NCBI RefSeq assembly: GCF_002646595.1
Contig: NZ_PDUD01000006.1
Coordinates: 1 to 42,286 of the forward strand
DNA: 42,286 nt
Reading direction: 5' to 3'
From: Flavilitoribacter nigricans DSM 23189 = NBRC 102662
GTDB taxonomy: Bacteria; Bacteroidota; Bacteroidia; Chitinophagales; Saprospiraceae
This document shows, one piece after another, positions 1 through 9,464 of this stretch. The notes below the pieces were generated by a model. The model saw nothing but the letters and a program-made list of their open reading frames with translations, was not told the DNA's origin and searched no databases. The translations under genes and the position numbers were made by a program. Every line of letters starts with the position of its first letter. The first letter of the stretch is position 1.

Positions 1-468
1 CCTGTTCAAAATACCGAACAAGCCTTGCAAATTGTTCAATGGTATTTATGGCGATGGACTATCGAACAATTATTCCGAACCCTTAAATCTAAAGGGCTCA
101 ACATGGAAAAAGCGGAAGTAGAGTCGTTCCATGGACTGGTTAATTTAGCCACTATGGCCTTAATAGCGGCCGTGCAAGTCATGCAACTAGTCCAGGCCAG
201 AGATGGGCAAACACTACAAAGAATAGGCGATGCCTTTTTTGAGCCTGAAATACAATGCCTGACTGCCCTAAATACCAAAGTAGAAGGCAAAACCCAAAAA
301 CAAAAAAATCCACATCCTCCAAACACCCTCTCTTTTGCCGCTTGGATCATCGCCAGACTCGGAGGATGGTCAGGTTACCAAAAGGACAAACCACCAGGAC
401 CCATTACTTTTATTAGAGGCTTAAACCGCTTCTATAACATCCTCGAAGGATATTATTTATTCAGGTAG
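1..468 (+). CDS. IS4-family transposase, C-terminal part
   Basis: The frame is open from the first base, so the gene starts upstream of the window; the TTG at 25 is not a credible start. The visible 155 residues carry the motif W-x-IE-x-LFR-x-LKS-x-G near the beginning. This corresponds to the region around the catalytic glutamate of the DDE nuclease core in IS4-type transposases (the Y-R/W-x-x-E-x-LK signature). A helical section rich in Ala/Leu/Val and a tail with GGW, GP-x-T-x-x-RGL and N-x-L-E-G-Y follow, as is usual for the C-terminus of this family. The first two acidic catalytic residues would lie upstream. The coding sequence is more AT-rich than the surrounding genes, consistent with a mobile element. 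Nothing in the visible part is broken. Confidence 0.85.
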   Translation, partial: PVQNTEQALQIVQWYLWRWTIEQLFRTLKSKGLNMEKAEVESFHGLVNLATMALIAAVQVMQLVQARDGQTLQRIGDAFFEPEIQCLTALNTKVEGKTQKQKNPHPPNTLSFAAWIIARLGGWSGYQKDKPPGPITFIRGLNRFYNILEGYYLFR

Positions 469-509
469 CAATCTTGTCAAAGAACTTACACAAAATGTGT
501 GCATACCGT
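1..509 (+). mobile_element. 3' end of an IS4-like insertion sequence (partial)
   Basis: The window opens inside a transposase gene that reads through from position 1. After its stop at 468 comes a short AT-rich tail (470-508) holding the small inverted motif CACA/TGTG. The element probably ends near 509, because from 509/510 onward the sequence matches 708 onward, and the left arm of the palindrome seen intact at 701-733 is missing here. The IS therefore appears to have inserted into, or recombined at, that palindrome. The exact terminal repeat cannot be fixed without the left end, which lies outside the window. Confidence 0.6.
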
Positions 510-534
510 AAGTTTCGAAAAAACTTAGAAAGTC
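510..534. repeat. Truncated copy of the palindromic repeat
   Basis: This holds the loop and right arm (AAGTTTCGAAA.. then CTTAGAAAGTC) of the palindrome found intact at 701-733. The outer part of the left arm is replaced by sequence of the IS tail. Confidence 0.6.
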
Positions 535-557
535 TTGTAAGAAAGTCTCGTAATCAA

Positions 558-690
558 TTACCGGATCACCACCGGAATATAAAATCCTTTGATCTTGCTA
601 TCAAAAGCCACCGTACCGGGCTGAAACCGAATAATCCCTTTGGAGGTAAATGTTTTGGGAACTTGGGCCGGTATATACCGGTAGCGGAAG
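558..690 (-). pseudogene. Truncated copy of the tail of the small exported protein
   Basis: Read on the minus strand, this stretch encodes about 40 residues that match the C-terminus of the 208-residue protein at 757-1383, including the shared ends FDSKIKGFYIPVVIR and TSKGII, with a few substitutions. There is no start codon or N-terminal region: homology stops near 690, just before the palindrome at 701. Most differences from the intact copy are silent or conservative, so the fragment may come from a once functional paralogue. It is not expected to make a protein. Confidence 0.75.
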
Positions 691-700
691 GGGAGAGTTA

Positions 701-733
701 GACTTTCTAAGTTTCGAAAAAACTTAGAAAGTC
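701..733. repeat. Palindromic repeat / possible bidirectional terminator
   Basis: Two perfect 14-nt arms (GACTTTCTAAGTTT at 701-714 and its complement at 720-733) flank the 5-nt loop CGAAA. A close relative sits at 36236-36276, so this is a dispersed repeat and not a one-off hairpin. It lies just past the 3' end of the minus-strand gene at 757-1383, a position that suits a transcription terminator, though there is no clear U-tract. Confidence 0.7.
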
Positions 734-756
734 TTGTAAGAAAGTCTCGTAATCAA

Positions 757-1383
757 TTATCGGATCACCACCGGAATATAAAAGCCTTTGATCTTGCTGT
801 CAAAAGCCACCGTACCGGGCTGGAACTGAATAATCCCTTTGGAGGTAAATTGTTTGGAAACGTGAGCCGGTATCGTTACCGGACGGGGGATCTCCAGCAT
901 CTGGATCATTTCCATCGCCGGACCGTTATAGCTCATGCGCATGAAAGTCTTTCCGGAATTATCTTCCACCAGGGTCTGGCGGAAAGAGTAGCTAGAGACC
1001 GGCTTGCCGCGCTTATCGGCCATGAAATTGCTGAAATCCTTACCGCTATTGCCTTTACGCTTTTCGTCTTTCAGGTAGTTCTGGGGAGACATACCCCGCA
1101 GGCCGCTGTTGCCTTTGATCCCGTTCAGGACCAGTCCGGCCCGGCCGGATTTCCAGGCATTAGCCATTTTGAACTGCACGTACATGCCTTTGCCTTCGAT
1201 CTTCCGGTTCATGCTCAGTTCCACTCCGGTATAATCCATCGCATTGATGGAAAAATCCAGGGGTACTTCCTGGCTGACCTCCGCTACAATAGTTGGAATA
1301 GGGGGAAGCGGTTCGCGGACAAAGCCCATCCAGGCCAGACTGCCGGCCACCAGCACCATCACGATGAAAGCAAACTTTTTCAT
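757..1383 (-). CDS. Small exported protein of unknown function
   Basis: 208 residues. The first ~20 (MKK followed by a hydrophobic stretch ending near SLAWMGF) form a signal peptide or N-terminal anchor. A Pro-rich segment follows, then a beta-rich soluble domain ending in FYIPVVIR. I recognise no family or catalytic motif. The start at 1383 is the only one that keeps the signal sequence. It begins 25 bp after the stop of the condensation-domain gene on the same strand, so the two are probably co-transcribed, and this protein may be a periplasmic partner. Its last 40 codons are duplicated at 558-690. Function cannot be assigned. Confidence 0.75.
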   Translation of the reverse strand: MKKFAFIVMVLVAGSLAWMGFVREPLPPIPTIVAEVSQEVPLDFSINAMDYTGVELSMNRKIEGKGMYVQFKMANAWKSGRAGLVLNGIKGNSGLRGMSPQNYLKDEKRKGNSGKDFSNFMADKRGKPVSSYSFRQTLVEDNSGKTFMRMSYNGPAMEMIQMLEIPRPVTIPAHVSKQFTSKGIIQFQPGTVAFDSKIKGFYIPVVIR

Positions 1384-1408
1384 ATTTTAATTTTTTCCGA
1401 AAGTAAGA

Positions 1409-2689
1409 TTATTCCGCCAGCTTTACCAATTGCTGACGGATTTCTTCGACCATTTCTGCCGCCTTTTCGTGAGTGGTTTCCGCCGTGAGATAAGTGAAAT
1501 CCAGACTGATGGACCCGAACAGGACTTTTCCGAAGGCGGACAATTCCGGTCCGTACTGATTATTGGTAATGAAGGCCCGTACGTGCCGCAAATTTACCGG
1601 TCCGTAGGACTCCTGCAGGTCGAGTTTGCCGATGAAACTGATCGCTCCGATACCCAGCCGACTGTTCTTCAATGTAAAAGCCAGCTGGACCAGCCGCTTG
1701 CTCATCATCGACATGAGAAAAACGTCACCACGCCGACTGGCCTGAAACATCGCCCGCCGGATCTCGCGGGCCAGTTGCCAGATATCCGGTTCGTCCGTCA
1801 GCGGCACGCTCAGCCGCAGCATGGAAATATAGCAGCCCATCTGCTGTCGGGAAACGGAAGGCTCCAGCGCCGTTCGCAGATCGGCAAAGCTGAGGACGCG
1901 CGCCAGTTTGCCGGCATCCGAACCGTAGCGCTGCCGTATGACCGCCGCCGCGATGGCCGCCAGCAGAATGGTATTCAGGCTCTGCCCGGCCCGACCGGCT
2001 TTCACGCTTAACCGGCGGGAAACATCGGCCTCCAGCCGGAGACTGATGATCGCATTTTTGGAATTTTTGGGAACGGGATTGGCCAGTCCGCCGGACCGGT
2101 AGCGCCATTCGTCCTTTAACTGAAAGGCCGCAAAATGCAGCATTTTCTTCAGGAGGCCGGTTCCCCGACGATAAGGAGCCGGAAAGCGGGGCGGTTCCAC
2201 CGGAACTTCCGGTTCCGGCAGGGAAACGCCGCCGGCCAGCGATAGTATTTCGTGCAGGATCAAACGGGCGGAAGCTCCGTCGATGATCGCGTGGTGGAAG
2301 CAGATGATCAATTCGGATTCCTGCTCTCCGGGCCGGTTTACCAGCCAGCAGCGCATCAGCGGTCCGCCGGCATCGAAGCTGGTATTCACGGCATCGGTCG
2401 CCGTCGGTTGCCAGCTTTCTGCGTGTTGGCGGTCCACAGTAGTGAAGGAGATCGGCGGTACCGGATCCAAAGTTTCAAAATAGGACCGGCTTCCACTTTC
2501 TACGATCCCACAACGCAGCAGTGGGTGCCTTTCCTGCAATTGCTGCAATGCGTCGGCCCACTCGTCGGTTCCCGGTGCATTTTCCAGGTGGAGAACGCAG
2601 ACCACACAAAGCGGCAAACGGGCGTTGGACCAGGTGAAGGCCGCCTCCATGTCATTGAGTTTCCGAACGATACTGGATCTGCTAATCAT
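1409..2689 (-). CDS. Condensation-domain / PapA-like acyltransferase
   Basis: 426 residues with no signal peptide, so probably cytosolic. The central FHHAIIDGAS (residues ~131-140) is the HHxxxDG active-site motif of the condensation, chloramphenicol acetyltransferase and wax-ester-synthase superfamily; the second His is the general base. An early RHPLLRC segment and a later DLRTAL segment also fit free-standing condensation or polyketide-associated (Pap) acyltransferases, which move an acyl group from a CoA or carrier protein to a hydroxyl or amine. The length (~430 aa) is typical of a single stand-alone domain. No adenylation or carrier domain is present nearby, so this is not an obvious NRPS locus. 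The acceptor is unknown. It probably forms a two-gene unit with the small exported protein downstream. Confidence 0.8.
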   Translation of the reverse strand: MISRSSIVRKLNDMEAAFTWSNARLPLCVVCVLHLENAPGTDEWADALQQLQERHPLLRCGIVESGSRSYFETLDPVPPISFTTVDRQHAESWQPTATDAVNTSFDAGGPLMRCWLVNRPGEQESELIICFHHAIIDGASARLILHEILSLAGGVSLPEPEVPVEPPRFPAPYRRGTGLLKKMLHFAAFQLKDEWRYRSGGLANPVPKNSKNAIISLRLEADVSRRLSVKAGRAGQSLNTILLAAIAAAVIRQRYGSDAGKLARVLSFADLRTALEPSVSRQQMGCYISMLRLSVPLTDEPDIWQLAREIRRAMFQASRRGDVFLMSMMSKRLVQLAFTLKNSRLGIGAISFIGKLDLQESYGPVNLRHVRAFITNNQYGPELSAFGKVLFGSISLDFTYLTAETTHEKAAEMVEEIRQQLVKLAE

Positions 2690-2720
2690 CGAATTGTCGG
2701 TGAGCTTAAGTGCCCGAAAA

Positions 2721-2728
2721 TAAAGATA
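2721..2728 (-). promoter_or_regulatory. Possible -7 box for the acyltransferase gene
   Basis: The minus strand reads TATCTTTA, one base from the Bacteroidota -7 consensus TAnnTTTG, 32 nt upstream of the start at 2689. No matching -33 TTTG was found, so this is weak. Confidence 0.3.
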
Positions 2729-2800
2729 TTTTGCTCATGAACCGACTGGCAGGGGGAAAGACGAAAAAAATTCCTAATTTGAAATGCAAAACCAACTTTT

Positions 2801-5575
2801 ATGAGTTTCCGGAATATCCTCCTGCCGGTGCTGGTGATCGGGCTGATCGGTAGTCTTTCCTTCTGGCAGTGCCGCTCCACGTCGGCTACCATCAGTTACA
2901 ATCAACACATCCGGCCCATTTTCAATGCCAAATGTCTGGCTTGTCACGGCGGCGTTCGCAAAAGCGGTGGTTTCAGCCTGCTTTTCGAGGAAGAGGCGTT
3001 CGCCGCCACGGAATCCGGCAAAGCGGCCATCGTACCGGGCCAACACGGAAAGAGTGAGCTCTTCCGGCGTCTGACCCACCAGGATCCGGAGTTGCGTATG
3101 CCGCTGGACGGGCAGCACCTGACAGAGGAGGAGATCGATCTGATCGCCCGCTGGATCGATGAGGGCGCCAAGTGGGAAGAACATTGGGCTTATATCCCGC
3201 CGCAGCCGATAGCGATTCCGCAGAGTGGCGCGGACTGGAAGAAAAATGATATTGATCCTTTTGTATTCCGGAAATTGCAGGCTTTGGAACTGGAACCGGC
3301 ACCGGAAGCTGACCGCTCCGCTCTTCTTCGGCGGGTCAGCCTCGATCTGACCGGACTGCCGCCTACCCCCGAAGCGGTCGATGCTTTTCTGACGGACGAT
3401 TCTCCCGATGCCTACGAAAAACTGGTCGATAGCCTGCTGGCTTCCCCGCATTTCGGTGAGCACTGGGCCGCCATGTGGCTCGATCTGGCCCGCTATGCCG
3501 ATTCCAAAGGCTACGAAAAAGATCCGTACCGAAACATCTGGCGCTACCGGGACTGGGTGATCGGGGCTTTCAATCGCGACCTGCCGTTCGATGAATTTAC
3601 CATCGAACAACTGGCCGGCGATATGCTGCCCGATCCCGACCGGGATCAACTGATCGCCACCGCTTTCCACCGGAATACCATGACCAATACCGAAGGGGGG
3701 ACCGATGATGAAGAATTCCGGGTAGCGGCCGTGATCGACCGCCTGAATACGACCTACGAGGTCTGGCAGGCGACTACCATGAGCTGTGTGCAGTGCCACA
3801 GTCACCCGTACGATCCGATCCGGCATGAAGCCTTTTACGAGTCCTATGATTATTTCAACCAGAGTCAGGACGGAGACCTGGATAACGAAATGCCCCGGCT
3901 GGCTACTTTTCCGCGGGTGGAAGCAGAACGCGTCCGGGAGATCATCGGGTTCATTCAGGATCTGGGACCGTCGCAGACGATCGACACCAGTGCCGATCTG
4001 GAAACTCAGATCCGACAGGCCCTTTTTCCGGAATTACTCCCGACCCAGGCCGATGATTTTGAAAATGTTTCTTTCAACAATAACGGGGTCGTTTCCAACT
4101 GGATCTATAATCTGAAATCCATTGCCGGGAAGCGCTTCCGCTTTATGTTTGAGCAGGTCGATCTGGATCAGCTGGAGCAAATTCGCTTCCGCTACCAGAG
4201 CCAGGGGAACGATGCCTGGATCGAACTCCGGATCGACGAACCGGAAGGTCGGCTGCTGGCTAAGCAACAGTTTACCGCCAATGCCAATGTAAACGGCGAA
4301 TGGGGTGGGGATCTGCTGGTACCGGTGGAAGCCGGTAGCGGTAAACACGATCTTTATTTCGAGATCATCAACACGACCAATAAGGCGCCCGACGGGATGG
4401 TCCGGATCAGTGAGATCGAACTACAATACGCCGAAGCGGCGGTCGCTGATCCTCAGTTGCAGGCCTACCGGAAAGAACTGCGGGAAATTCAGACCCAGCG
4501 GGTGGATTACACCCCGGTGATGAAACCCAAGGTCACCGCCATGGAACGGCAGACCAAACTGTTCGACCGCGGCAACTGGATGGTACAGACCACTCCGCTG
4601 GAAGGCGGCGTACCCCGGGTGATGCTGCAGGGAGAGGAGATGCCCGCCAATCGACTGGCCTTCGCCCGCTGGCTGGTGAGTGAGGACAACCCGCTGACGG
4701 CCCGGGTGATCGTCAACCGCTTTTGGGCCCGGATATTTGGCCGGGGACTGATCGAGACGCTGGAGGATTTTGGCACCCAGAGTGATCCGCCCACCCATCC
4801 CGAATTACTGGATCATCTGGCGCTGCGGTTTATGCAGGAGCACGGTTGGAGTGTCAAAAGCCTGCTGCGGGAGATCGTCACTTCCGCTACTTACCGGCAA
4901 TCCTCGAAAGCCAATGCTCAGAAACTCGAACTGGATCCGGATAACCGCTGGTTATCGCGCGGGCCGCGTTTCCGGCTTACCGCCGAACAGATCCGGGATC
5001 AGGCGCTGGCGGTGAGCGGCCTCCTGAACGATTCTATCGGTGGGCGAAGCGTCATGCCGCCCCAGCCCGAAGGTGTCTGGCAGATCGTCTACAGCGGAGA
5101 ACAGTGGCGAACCTCCTCGGATTCAATGCGGCACCGGCGCGGATTGTATACCTACTGGAAACGCACGACGCCCTATCCCTCCATGATCGCTTTTGACAGT
5201 CCGAGCCGGGAATTTTGCGTGTCCCGTCGTATCCGCACCAATACACCCTTACAGGCACTCGTAACCCTCAATGATCCGGCATTCCTGGAAGCGGCACAGG
5301 CGCTCGCCCAACGCATGCGGGAAGCCGGCGGCCAGGATTTGGAAGCGGCCATCCGTGCGGGTTACAAGCGGGCGCTGGGACAGGAAGCCGACGCGGAAAC
5401 GGTGGCTATCCTGCGCGATCTGCACCTGCGGGCCCAATCCGAAATGGATGGCCCGACCGCCCGGGCGAGAACGATCGCTTTTACAGAAGACCCCAATGAA
5501 ATTGAATTGACCGATCCGATGGCCGTGGTGGCCAATGCGATCCTGAATCTGGATGGGTTCCTGACCAAACAATGA
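2801..5575 (+). CDS. PSCyt1-DUF1549-DUF1553 cytochrome-like protein
   Basis: 924 residues with an N-terminal hydrophobic segment (~5-23), so exported or membrane-anchored. Residues 45-49 are CLACH, a c-type heme CxxCH motif in a planctomycete-type cytochrome (PSCyt1) domain (~31-125). A DUF1549 region (~150-355) follows, with [15 protein letters not shown] and a second CxxCH-type site, CVQCHSH. A central beta-rich segment comes next (~430-545), then the C-terminal DUF1553 region (~620-900) with [21 protein letters not shown] and [12 protein letters not shown]. This architecture is common in Planctomycetes and some Bacteroidota and is linked to breakdown of complex or sulfated organic matter; the reaction is unproven. 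The DUF1501 gene 56 bp downstream is its usual partner. Confidence 0.9.
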   Translation: MSFRNILLPVLVIGLIGSLSFWQCRSTSATISYNQHIRPIFNAKCLACHGGVRKSGGFSLLFEEEAFAATESGKAAIVPGQHGKSELFRRLTHQDPELRMPLDGQHLTEEEIDLIARWIDEGAKWEEHWAYIPPQPIAIPQSGADWKKNDIDPFVFRKLQALELEPAPEADRSALLRRVSLDLTGLPPTPEAVDAFLTDDSPDAYEKLVDSLLASPHFGEHWAAMWLDLARYADSKGYEKDPYRNIWRYRDWVIGAFNRDLPFDEFTIEQLAGDMLPDPDRDQLIATAFHRNTMTNTEGGTDDEEFRVAAVIDRLNTTYEVWQATTMSCVQCHSHPYDPIRHEAFYESYDYFNQSQDGDLDNEMPRLATFPRVEAERVREIIGFIQDLGPSQTIDTSADLETQIRQALFPELLPTQADDFENVSFNNNGVVSNWIYNLKSIAGKRFRFMFEQVDLDQLEQIRFRYQSQGNDAWIELRIDEPEGRLLAKQQFTANANVNGEWGGDLLVPVEAGSGKHDLYFEIINTTNKAPDGMVRISEIELQYAEAAVADPQLQAYRKELREIQTQRVDYTPVMKPKVTAMERQTKLFDRGNWMVQTTPLEGGVPRVMLQGEEMPANRLAFARWLVSEDNPLTARVIVNRFWARIFGRGLIETLEDFGTQSDPPTHPELLDHLALRFMQEHGWSVKSLLREIVTSATYRQSSKANAQKLELDPDNRWLSRGPRFRLTAEQIRDQALAVSGLLNDSIGGRSVMPPQPEGVWQIVYSGEQWRTSSDSMRHRRGLYTYWKRTTPYPSMIAFDSPSREFCVSRRIRTNTPLQALVTLNDPAFLEAAQALAQRMREAGGQDLEAAIRAGYKRALGQEADAETVAILRDLHLRAQSEMDGPTARARTIAFTEDPNEIELTDPMAVVANAILNLDGFLTKQ

Positions 5576-5631
5576 TTCCATTTACCAATCAACGGAATGA
5601 TTTCGGACTATTGAAAAACTGACCACCGACC

Positions 5632-7104
5632 ATGAAAATTTACGAAGAAGCCAAACATCAATACTACCAATATCATACCCGGCGGCACTTTTTAAAAAGC
5701 TGTACGACCGGACTGGGAGCTATCGCTCTGGGCTCACTTTTTGGGTGTAATACCGGAAGTGCCAATGACGTAGAAAAAGCGATACAGACCATGACGGGAG
5801 CCGGCGCCCATTTTGCGCCCCGGGCCAAGCGGGTGATCTATCTGCACATGGCCGGAGCCCCCTCGCAATTGGAGCTATTCGATTATAAACCGACGCTGAA
5901 CCAGCTCAATGGTAAGCCCTGCCCTCCTTCTCTGTTGGAGGGTAAACGCTTCGCCTTTATCAGTGGGGTGCCGGATATGCTGGGCCACCAGGCGGAATTT
6001 CAGCAGCACGGGGAATCCGGAGCCTGGATCTCGGACCGGCTGCCGCATTTTTCCACTATGGCAGATGAGGTCTGTTTTTTAAAGGCCATGCACACCGATG
6101 AGTTCAACCACGCCCCGGCGCAGTTGCTGTTGTATTCCGGTAGCCCGCGATTGGGCCGTCCGAGTATGGGTTCCTGGGTGACTTACGGTCTGGGATCGAT
6201 GAACGATAATCTGCCCGGCTACGTCGTCATGGTATCCGGCGGGAAGACCCCCAGTGCCGGGAAAAGCGTGTGGGGGAGCGGTTTTCTGCCGTCGGTATAT
6301 CAGGGGGTGCAGTGCCGCTCCGAAGGCGATCCGGTATTGTACGTCTCGGATCCGAAAGGCATGAGCCGGGATCTGCGCAAACAGTCGATCGATGCGATCA
6401 ATCGCATCAACCGCAAGGAATACGAAGAATTTCAGGATCCAGAGATCCTGACGCGGGTTTCCCAGTACGAGATGGCCTTTAAGATGCAACTCTCCGTACC
6501 GGAAGCCATGGATATCTCTAAAGAACCGGAATACATCCACGAACTTTACGGGACCGAACCGGGCCGATCTTCCTTTGCCAATAATTGTCTGCTGGCCCGG
6601 AGACTGGCCGAACGCGGCGTGCGTTTTATTCAGCTTTTCCAATGGGGGTGGGATTCGCACGGAGCGGGCAAAAATGAAGCCCTGAATCTCGGGTTCAAAG
6701 AACGCTGCAAAGAAGTAGACCAGCCGATGACGGCCCTGCTGAAAGACCTCAAGCAACGCGGCCTGCTCGAAGACACGCTCGTGGTCTGGGGTGGGGAATT
6801 CGGACGTACGCCCATGCAGGAAAACCGCAACGGCGTGGCCGTACCATTTTCCGGTCGCGATCACCAAACCGAAGCCTTTACGGTCTGGATGGCCGGCGGG
6901 GGCATCAAATCGGGCATTTCCTTCGGCGAAACGGATGAGATCGGCTACGCCGGGATCAAAGACCGGGTACATGTACACGATCTGCAGGCGACCATTCTGC
7001 ACAATCTGGGGCTGAACCACGAAAAGCTGACCTACCATTTTCAGGGCCGGGATTTTCGGCTGACGGATCAGTTTGGGCGGGTGGTCAAGGAAATTTTAGC
7101 TTAA
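5632..7104 (+). CDS. Tat-exported DUF1501 protein
   Basis: 490 residues. The N-terminus has a twin-arginine signal, TRRHFLKS (~16-23), followed by a hydrophobic stretch ending in LFGCN, so export in folded form is likely; the Cys could be a lipidation site. The body matches DUF1501, an alkaline-phosphatase/sulfatase-superfamily-like domain. Visible family segments are HMAGAPSQLELFDYKP, FNHAPAQ, GVRFIQLF-WGWDSHG and VVWGGEFGRTP. The His/Asp/Glu residues in these would be the metal-binding set. DUF1501 genes normally follow PSCyt1/DUF1553 genes, as here, and the pair is believed to act together on extracellular substrates. The gene ends 4 bp before the convergent muramidase gene, with no clear terminator between them. 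Confidence 0.9.
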   Translation: MKIYEEAKHQYYQYHTRRHFLKSCTTGLGAIALGSLFGCNTGSANDVEKAIQTMTGAGAHFAPRAKRVIYLHMAGAPSQLELFDYKPTLNQLNGKPCPPSLLEGKRFAFISGVPDMLGHQAEFQQHGESGAWISDRLPHFSTMADEVCFLKAMHTDEFNHAPAQLLLYSGSPRLGRPSMGSWVTYGLGSMNDNLPGYVVMVSGGKTPSAGKSVWGSGFLPSVYQGVQCRSEGDPVLYVSDPKGMSRDLRKQSIDAINRINRKEYEEFQDPEILTRVSQYEMAFKMQLSVPEAMDISKEPEYIHELYGTEPGRSSFANNCLLARRLAERGVRFIQLFQWGWDSHGAGKNEALNLGFKERCKEVDQPMTALLKDLKQRGLLEDTLVVWGGEFGRTPMQENRNGVAVPFSGRDHQTEAFTVWMAGGGIKSGISFGETDEIGYAGIKDRVHVHDLQATILHNLGLNHEKLTYHFQGRDFRLTDQFGRVVKEILA

Positions 7105-7108
7105 TCTT

Positions 7109-8491
7109 TCAACCGCGTACCAGCGATGCGGCACGATTATAAATGTCTTGTAGGCGGATGGCTGCTGCCGCTACATTCCGGTCCGGATTGTAATATTTGC
7201 AAAATGCCCGCCAGTTGCGATTTCGCAGATAAACCAGTAATTCTCCGCGCTCCGGTGCATCACGATGCAGGCAATAATCAAAGAATCCAAGGATCTGAGC
7301 ACGTAGACTGTTCTGAAAGGCATTATACATTTTTCGGCTGGATGTATAGCCCAGGTCGGCATAGTGAAGGGGCAAGATCTGAGGCTCTCCCAGCCGGAAA
7401 GCCTGGATCGCTTTTTCTGGATCAGCTATTTTTTTAGCAAATTGCAGTACCCGGTATTCCTGCTCCTGACTCTTGTGTACGAGTTGAAAAGCGGCAGCTT
7501 CCATTTTTCTGAATTGATGCTGTTGCCAGGCATTCCCACTAATACCGGCGTGCCCTCCGTGGCGGAAGTGGCGGTCGTAGATCTTTTGGTTATGGACTCC
7601 CCAGATCCGGTAAAAGCGGTGATTTTCAAAGCGACCCGGGGTTTTGCCCGTTCGATGTCGGCGTCCGTGACTTTCACTGACCCAAACGGCGATGGTGCAG
7701 GCAAGATCCAGGTTGACCCGATCCGCTAATTCCCGCATCAATTTCCCCTGCCGATTGTAGATCTCTGTGATCCGGCCGCTTATCCCGTCTTTTTGCGGTA
7801 GCCGATCTGCCGGTTGCAGACTTATGCTTTTTAGGGTTGCATTATCCTTAAAGTAGTCCTTATCTTTTGGTGGTGCCAGGGAAATCTTGGAAGTGATACC
7901 CAGTACCCGCCGCAAGGATCTCCAGGTAGTGGTATCTATAATACCGTTGGCGCGTATACCTTTGCGTTTTTGCCAGCGGGCGACAGCCCGGACAAAGGCC
8001 CGGTCGATCGACGAAGCGGACAACAATCCGAGCAACTTTCGAATGCGGCTTTGGTATCGATCCCATCCCAGGATGCGGGCAAATTTTAAATTCTGGCGGA
8101 TCGCCTGGGGAAAACGGGAGGTTTTGATAAGTGTGCTTACTGTTATGGCGGGTCTTTTTATTCTTCTTTTTCCCAGCAGGAGGTTTCTCTTTTTTCTCCG
8201 CTTTAATTTCCATCGTTTTCCACCGGCAATTGGTTTGGTTCGTTTGACAGGTACAATTCGTTTAATCTTTTTAGCTATGATCCGTTTCTTGATCCTGGGT
8301 TTTCTCCTTACGACCCGGGTTCTTCGGGGAGATCGGCTGCGCCGAATTTCCGATTCCGGTTCAGGATAAAAAGAAAGACTGGTCTTTTGCAATCGGGTTG
8401 AATTGATCCTGGCGCGCTCTTTCCTGCAGGCGGAGCATTGACAGACCTTGGTTGGAGGAAAATCTAATATAGTATCAAGATAATCTTTCAT
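7109..8491 (-). CDS. Muramidase with basic linker and peptidoglycan-binding domain
   Basis: 460 residues from the ATG at 8491, preferred to an upstream ATG at 8536 that would overlap the protease gene by 62 bp (here 17 bp). There is no signal peptide. Residues 17-22 hold CQCSAC, a possible metal site. Residues ~49-115 are extremely Arg/Lys-rich. A peptidoglycan-binding-like domain follows (~140-197, ARWQKRKGIRANGIID..TW). The C-terminal ~220 residues resemble the N-acetylmuramidase family formerly DUF3380: candidate catalytic Glu in VWVSESHG (~274), GRFENHRF, and a late WRAFCKYYNP that corresponds to the W-x-xFAxxYNGP signature. It should cleave the glycan backbone of peptidoglycan. It is last in a five-gene minus-strand series, and how it leaves the cytosol is unclear. 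Confidence 0.75.
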   Translation of the reverse strand: MKDYLDTILDFPPTKVCQCSACRKERARINSTRLQKTSLSFYPEPESEIRRSRSPRRTRVVRRKPRIKKRIIAKKIKRIVPVKRTKPIAGGKRWKLKRRKKRNLLLGKRRIKRPAITVSTLIKTSRFPQAIRQNLKFARILGWDRYQSRIRKLLGLLSASSIDRAFVRAVARWQKRKGIRANGIIDTTTWRSLRRVLGITSKISLAPPKDKDYFKDNATLKSISLQPADRLPQKDGISGRITEIYNRQGKLMRELADRVNLDLACTIAVWVSESHGRRHRTGKTPGRFENHRFYRIWGVHNQKIYDRHFRHGGHAGISGNAWQQHQFRKMEAAAFQLVHKSQEQEYRVLQFAKKIADPEKAIQAFRLGEPQILPLHYADLGYTSSRKMYNAFQNSLRAQILGFFDYCLHRDAPERGELLVYLRNRNWRAFCKYYNPDRNVAAAAIRLQDIYNRAASLVRG

Positions 8492-9449
8492 GATCTCGGT
8501 TTTTTGAAAATTCCAAAACATATTCCGGAAATACACCCTGCGAACCTATCCATTTGTAAATCGCCGGACTGAGCAAGGCCGCAACATTGGCTTTACTACC
8601 GGGGCGATAGTCCAGAAAACTGCTATGCACGCCGACCAGTCGAAAATGATTTCCAGTTTCCCGTATCCATACCGGACTACCACTCATGCCGGCGCTGGTA
8701 TCAGCCAGATAAAAGATGAGATCCTGTTGCCGATTATTGATTCGGTGAAAAGCCTCGACGATCCTTCCGGAAGACCGGTAGGCGGCCCCGCAGGCGATAG
8801 GTCCCTTTTCTCCCGGATAACCGGCAAGCTGTGCCTGCCGGCCAATGAGCCGCCTGCGTAATTTGTCGGGCACTTCTCGCAAATGATAATTTTCATTGGC
8901 TCCCCACCAACCCAGTCGGGTATCGGTCCAATCGGATAATTCTACCAAACCGACATCCTGGGAGAGCGAATTTTTGATGAGATTAATATCTGCCCGTAAA
9001 GGTGATTCCAATATTTGCTTAAAGCCCGGGTAGGTCAGTACCCGTCTACTGGTATAAGTACCCAGTGGCCAGTTGTGCCCACGATCCATTTCATTTCGTC
9101 CGGGCATCACTTTAACCCGGCTGGCCGGTACCAATTGAAAGCGTTCCCCATTTACATGACGGCTCTGCACCCTTTTTAATCCGGCAATAACATGCGCAGA
9201 GGTAAGCACATGCCGGGGAGAAATGAGCAGCCCGGAACCACAACCCTCCGTAGTGGCCTGGAGGGTCTGCCATTGTTTACCCGGTTGTTCCAGGGGACCA
9301 AGCGGGTAGAGTACCGGTTCGGGAAATTCTACTTCCAACGAGCAAACCCAACGATGGGGGATGGCGGTGGTATCCCTTACCGGGAGACGGTCATCCGAAA
9401 AAAGAACGATCTCCCGGTGTTCATCTCTATCTTTGGAACGGAAGTGCAT
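8475..9449 (-). CDS. V8/trypsin-like serine protease (S1 family)
   Basis: 324 residues. The catalytic triad is visible: His86 in LTSAHVI, Asp165 in QDVGLVEL and Ser256 in GMSGSPV, all in the order and spacing of S1B (glutamyl endopeptidase/V8-like) proteases. GCGSGLLISPRHVL before the His is the usual first-barrel sequence. No signal peptide is seen, which is odd for this family. The ~60-residue N-terminal extension may be a propeptide. The gene starts 15 bp after the PLP-enzyme gene and overlaps the muramidase gene by 17 bp, so translation is probably coupled. If it has V8-like specificity, the Glu-rich head of the protein encoded at 14158-14868 would be an obvious substrate; this is inference. 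Confidence 0.85.
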   Translation of the reverse strand: MHFRSKDRDEHREIVLFSDDRLPVRDTTAIPHRWVCSLEVEFPEPVLYPLGPLEQPGKQWQTLQATTEGCGSGLLISPRHVLTSAHVIAGLKRVQSRHVNGERFQLVPASRVKVMPGRNEMDRGHNWPLGTYTSRRVLTYPGFKQILESPLRADINLIKNSLSQDVGLVELSDWTDTRLGWWGANENYHLREVPDKLRRRLIGRQAQLAGYPGEKGPIACGAAYRSSGRIVEAFHRINNRQQDLIFYLADTSAGMSGSPVWIRETGNHFRLVGVHSSFLDYRPGSKANVAALLSPAIYKWIGSQGVFPEYVLEFSKNRDHERLS

Positions 9450-9464
9450 GGAAAAATACTTTCT

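Larger units (their letters stand above)
509..890. repeat. Direct duplication, two ~183-bp copies offset by 199 bp
   Basis: Positions 509-691 and 708-890 align at a constant offset of 199 bp with scattered substitutions. Each copy contains the right arm of the palindrome, a spacer, and the last ~40 codons (minus strand) of the small exported protein encoded at 757-1383. The stop codons correspond (558-560 and 757-759). The left copy continues only as far as the palindrome at 701-733. It reads as a duplication of a gene tail, or a remnant of a tandem paralogue, next to the IS end. Confidence 0.85.

Noticed and set aside
474-701. Small plus-strand ORF after the transposase
   Set aside because: It runs across the IS tail and the duplicated gene-tail fragment, whose homology is on the minus strand.
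850-1488. Open frame opposite the small exported protein
   Set aside because: The minus-strand protein has a signal peptide and a duplicated conserved tail; the opposite frame has neither.
1409-2689. Part of a non-ribosomal peptide synthetase cluster
   Set aside because: Only a stand-alone condensation-type domain is present, with no adenylation, carrier or thioesterase domains around it.
2774-3826. Long open frame antisense to the PSCyt1/DUF1549 gene
   Set aside because: It mirrors a high-GC, well-recognised gene on the other strand and shows no domain or start context of its own.
6079-7038. Long frame antisense to the DUF1501 gene
   Set aside because: Shadow of a recognised gene; no motifs.
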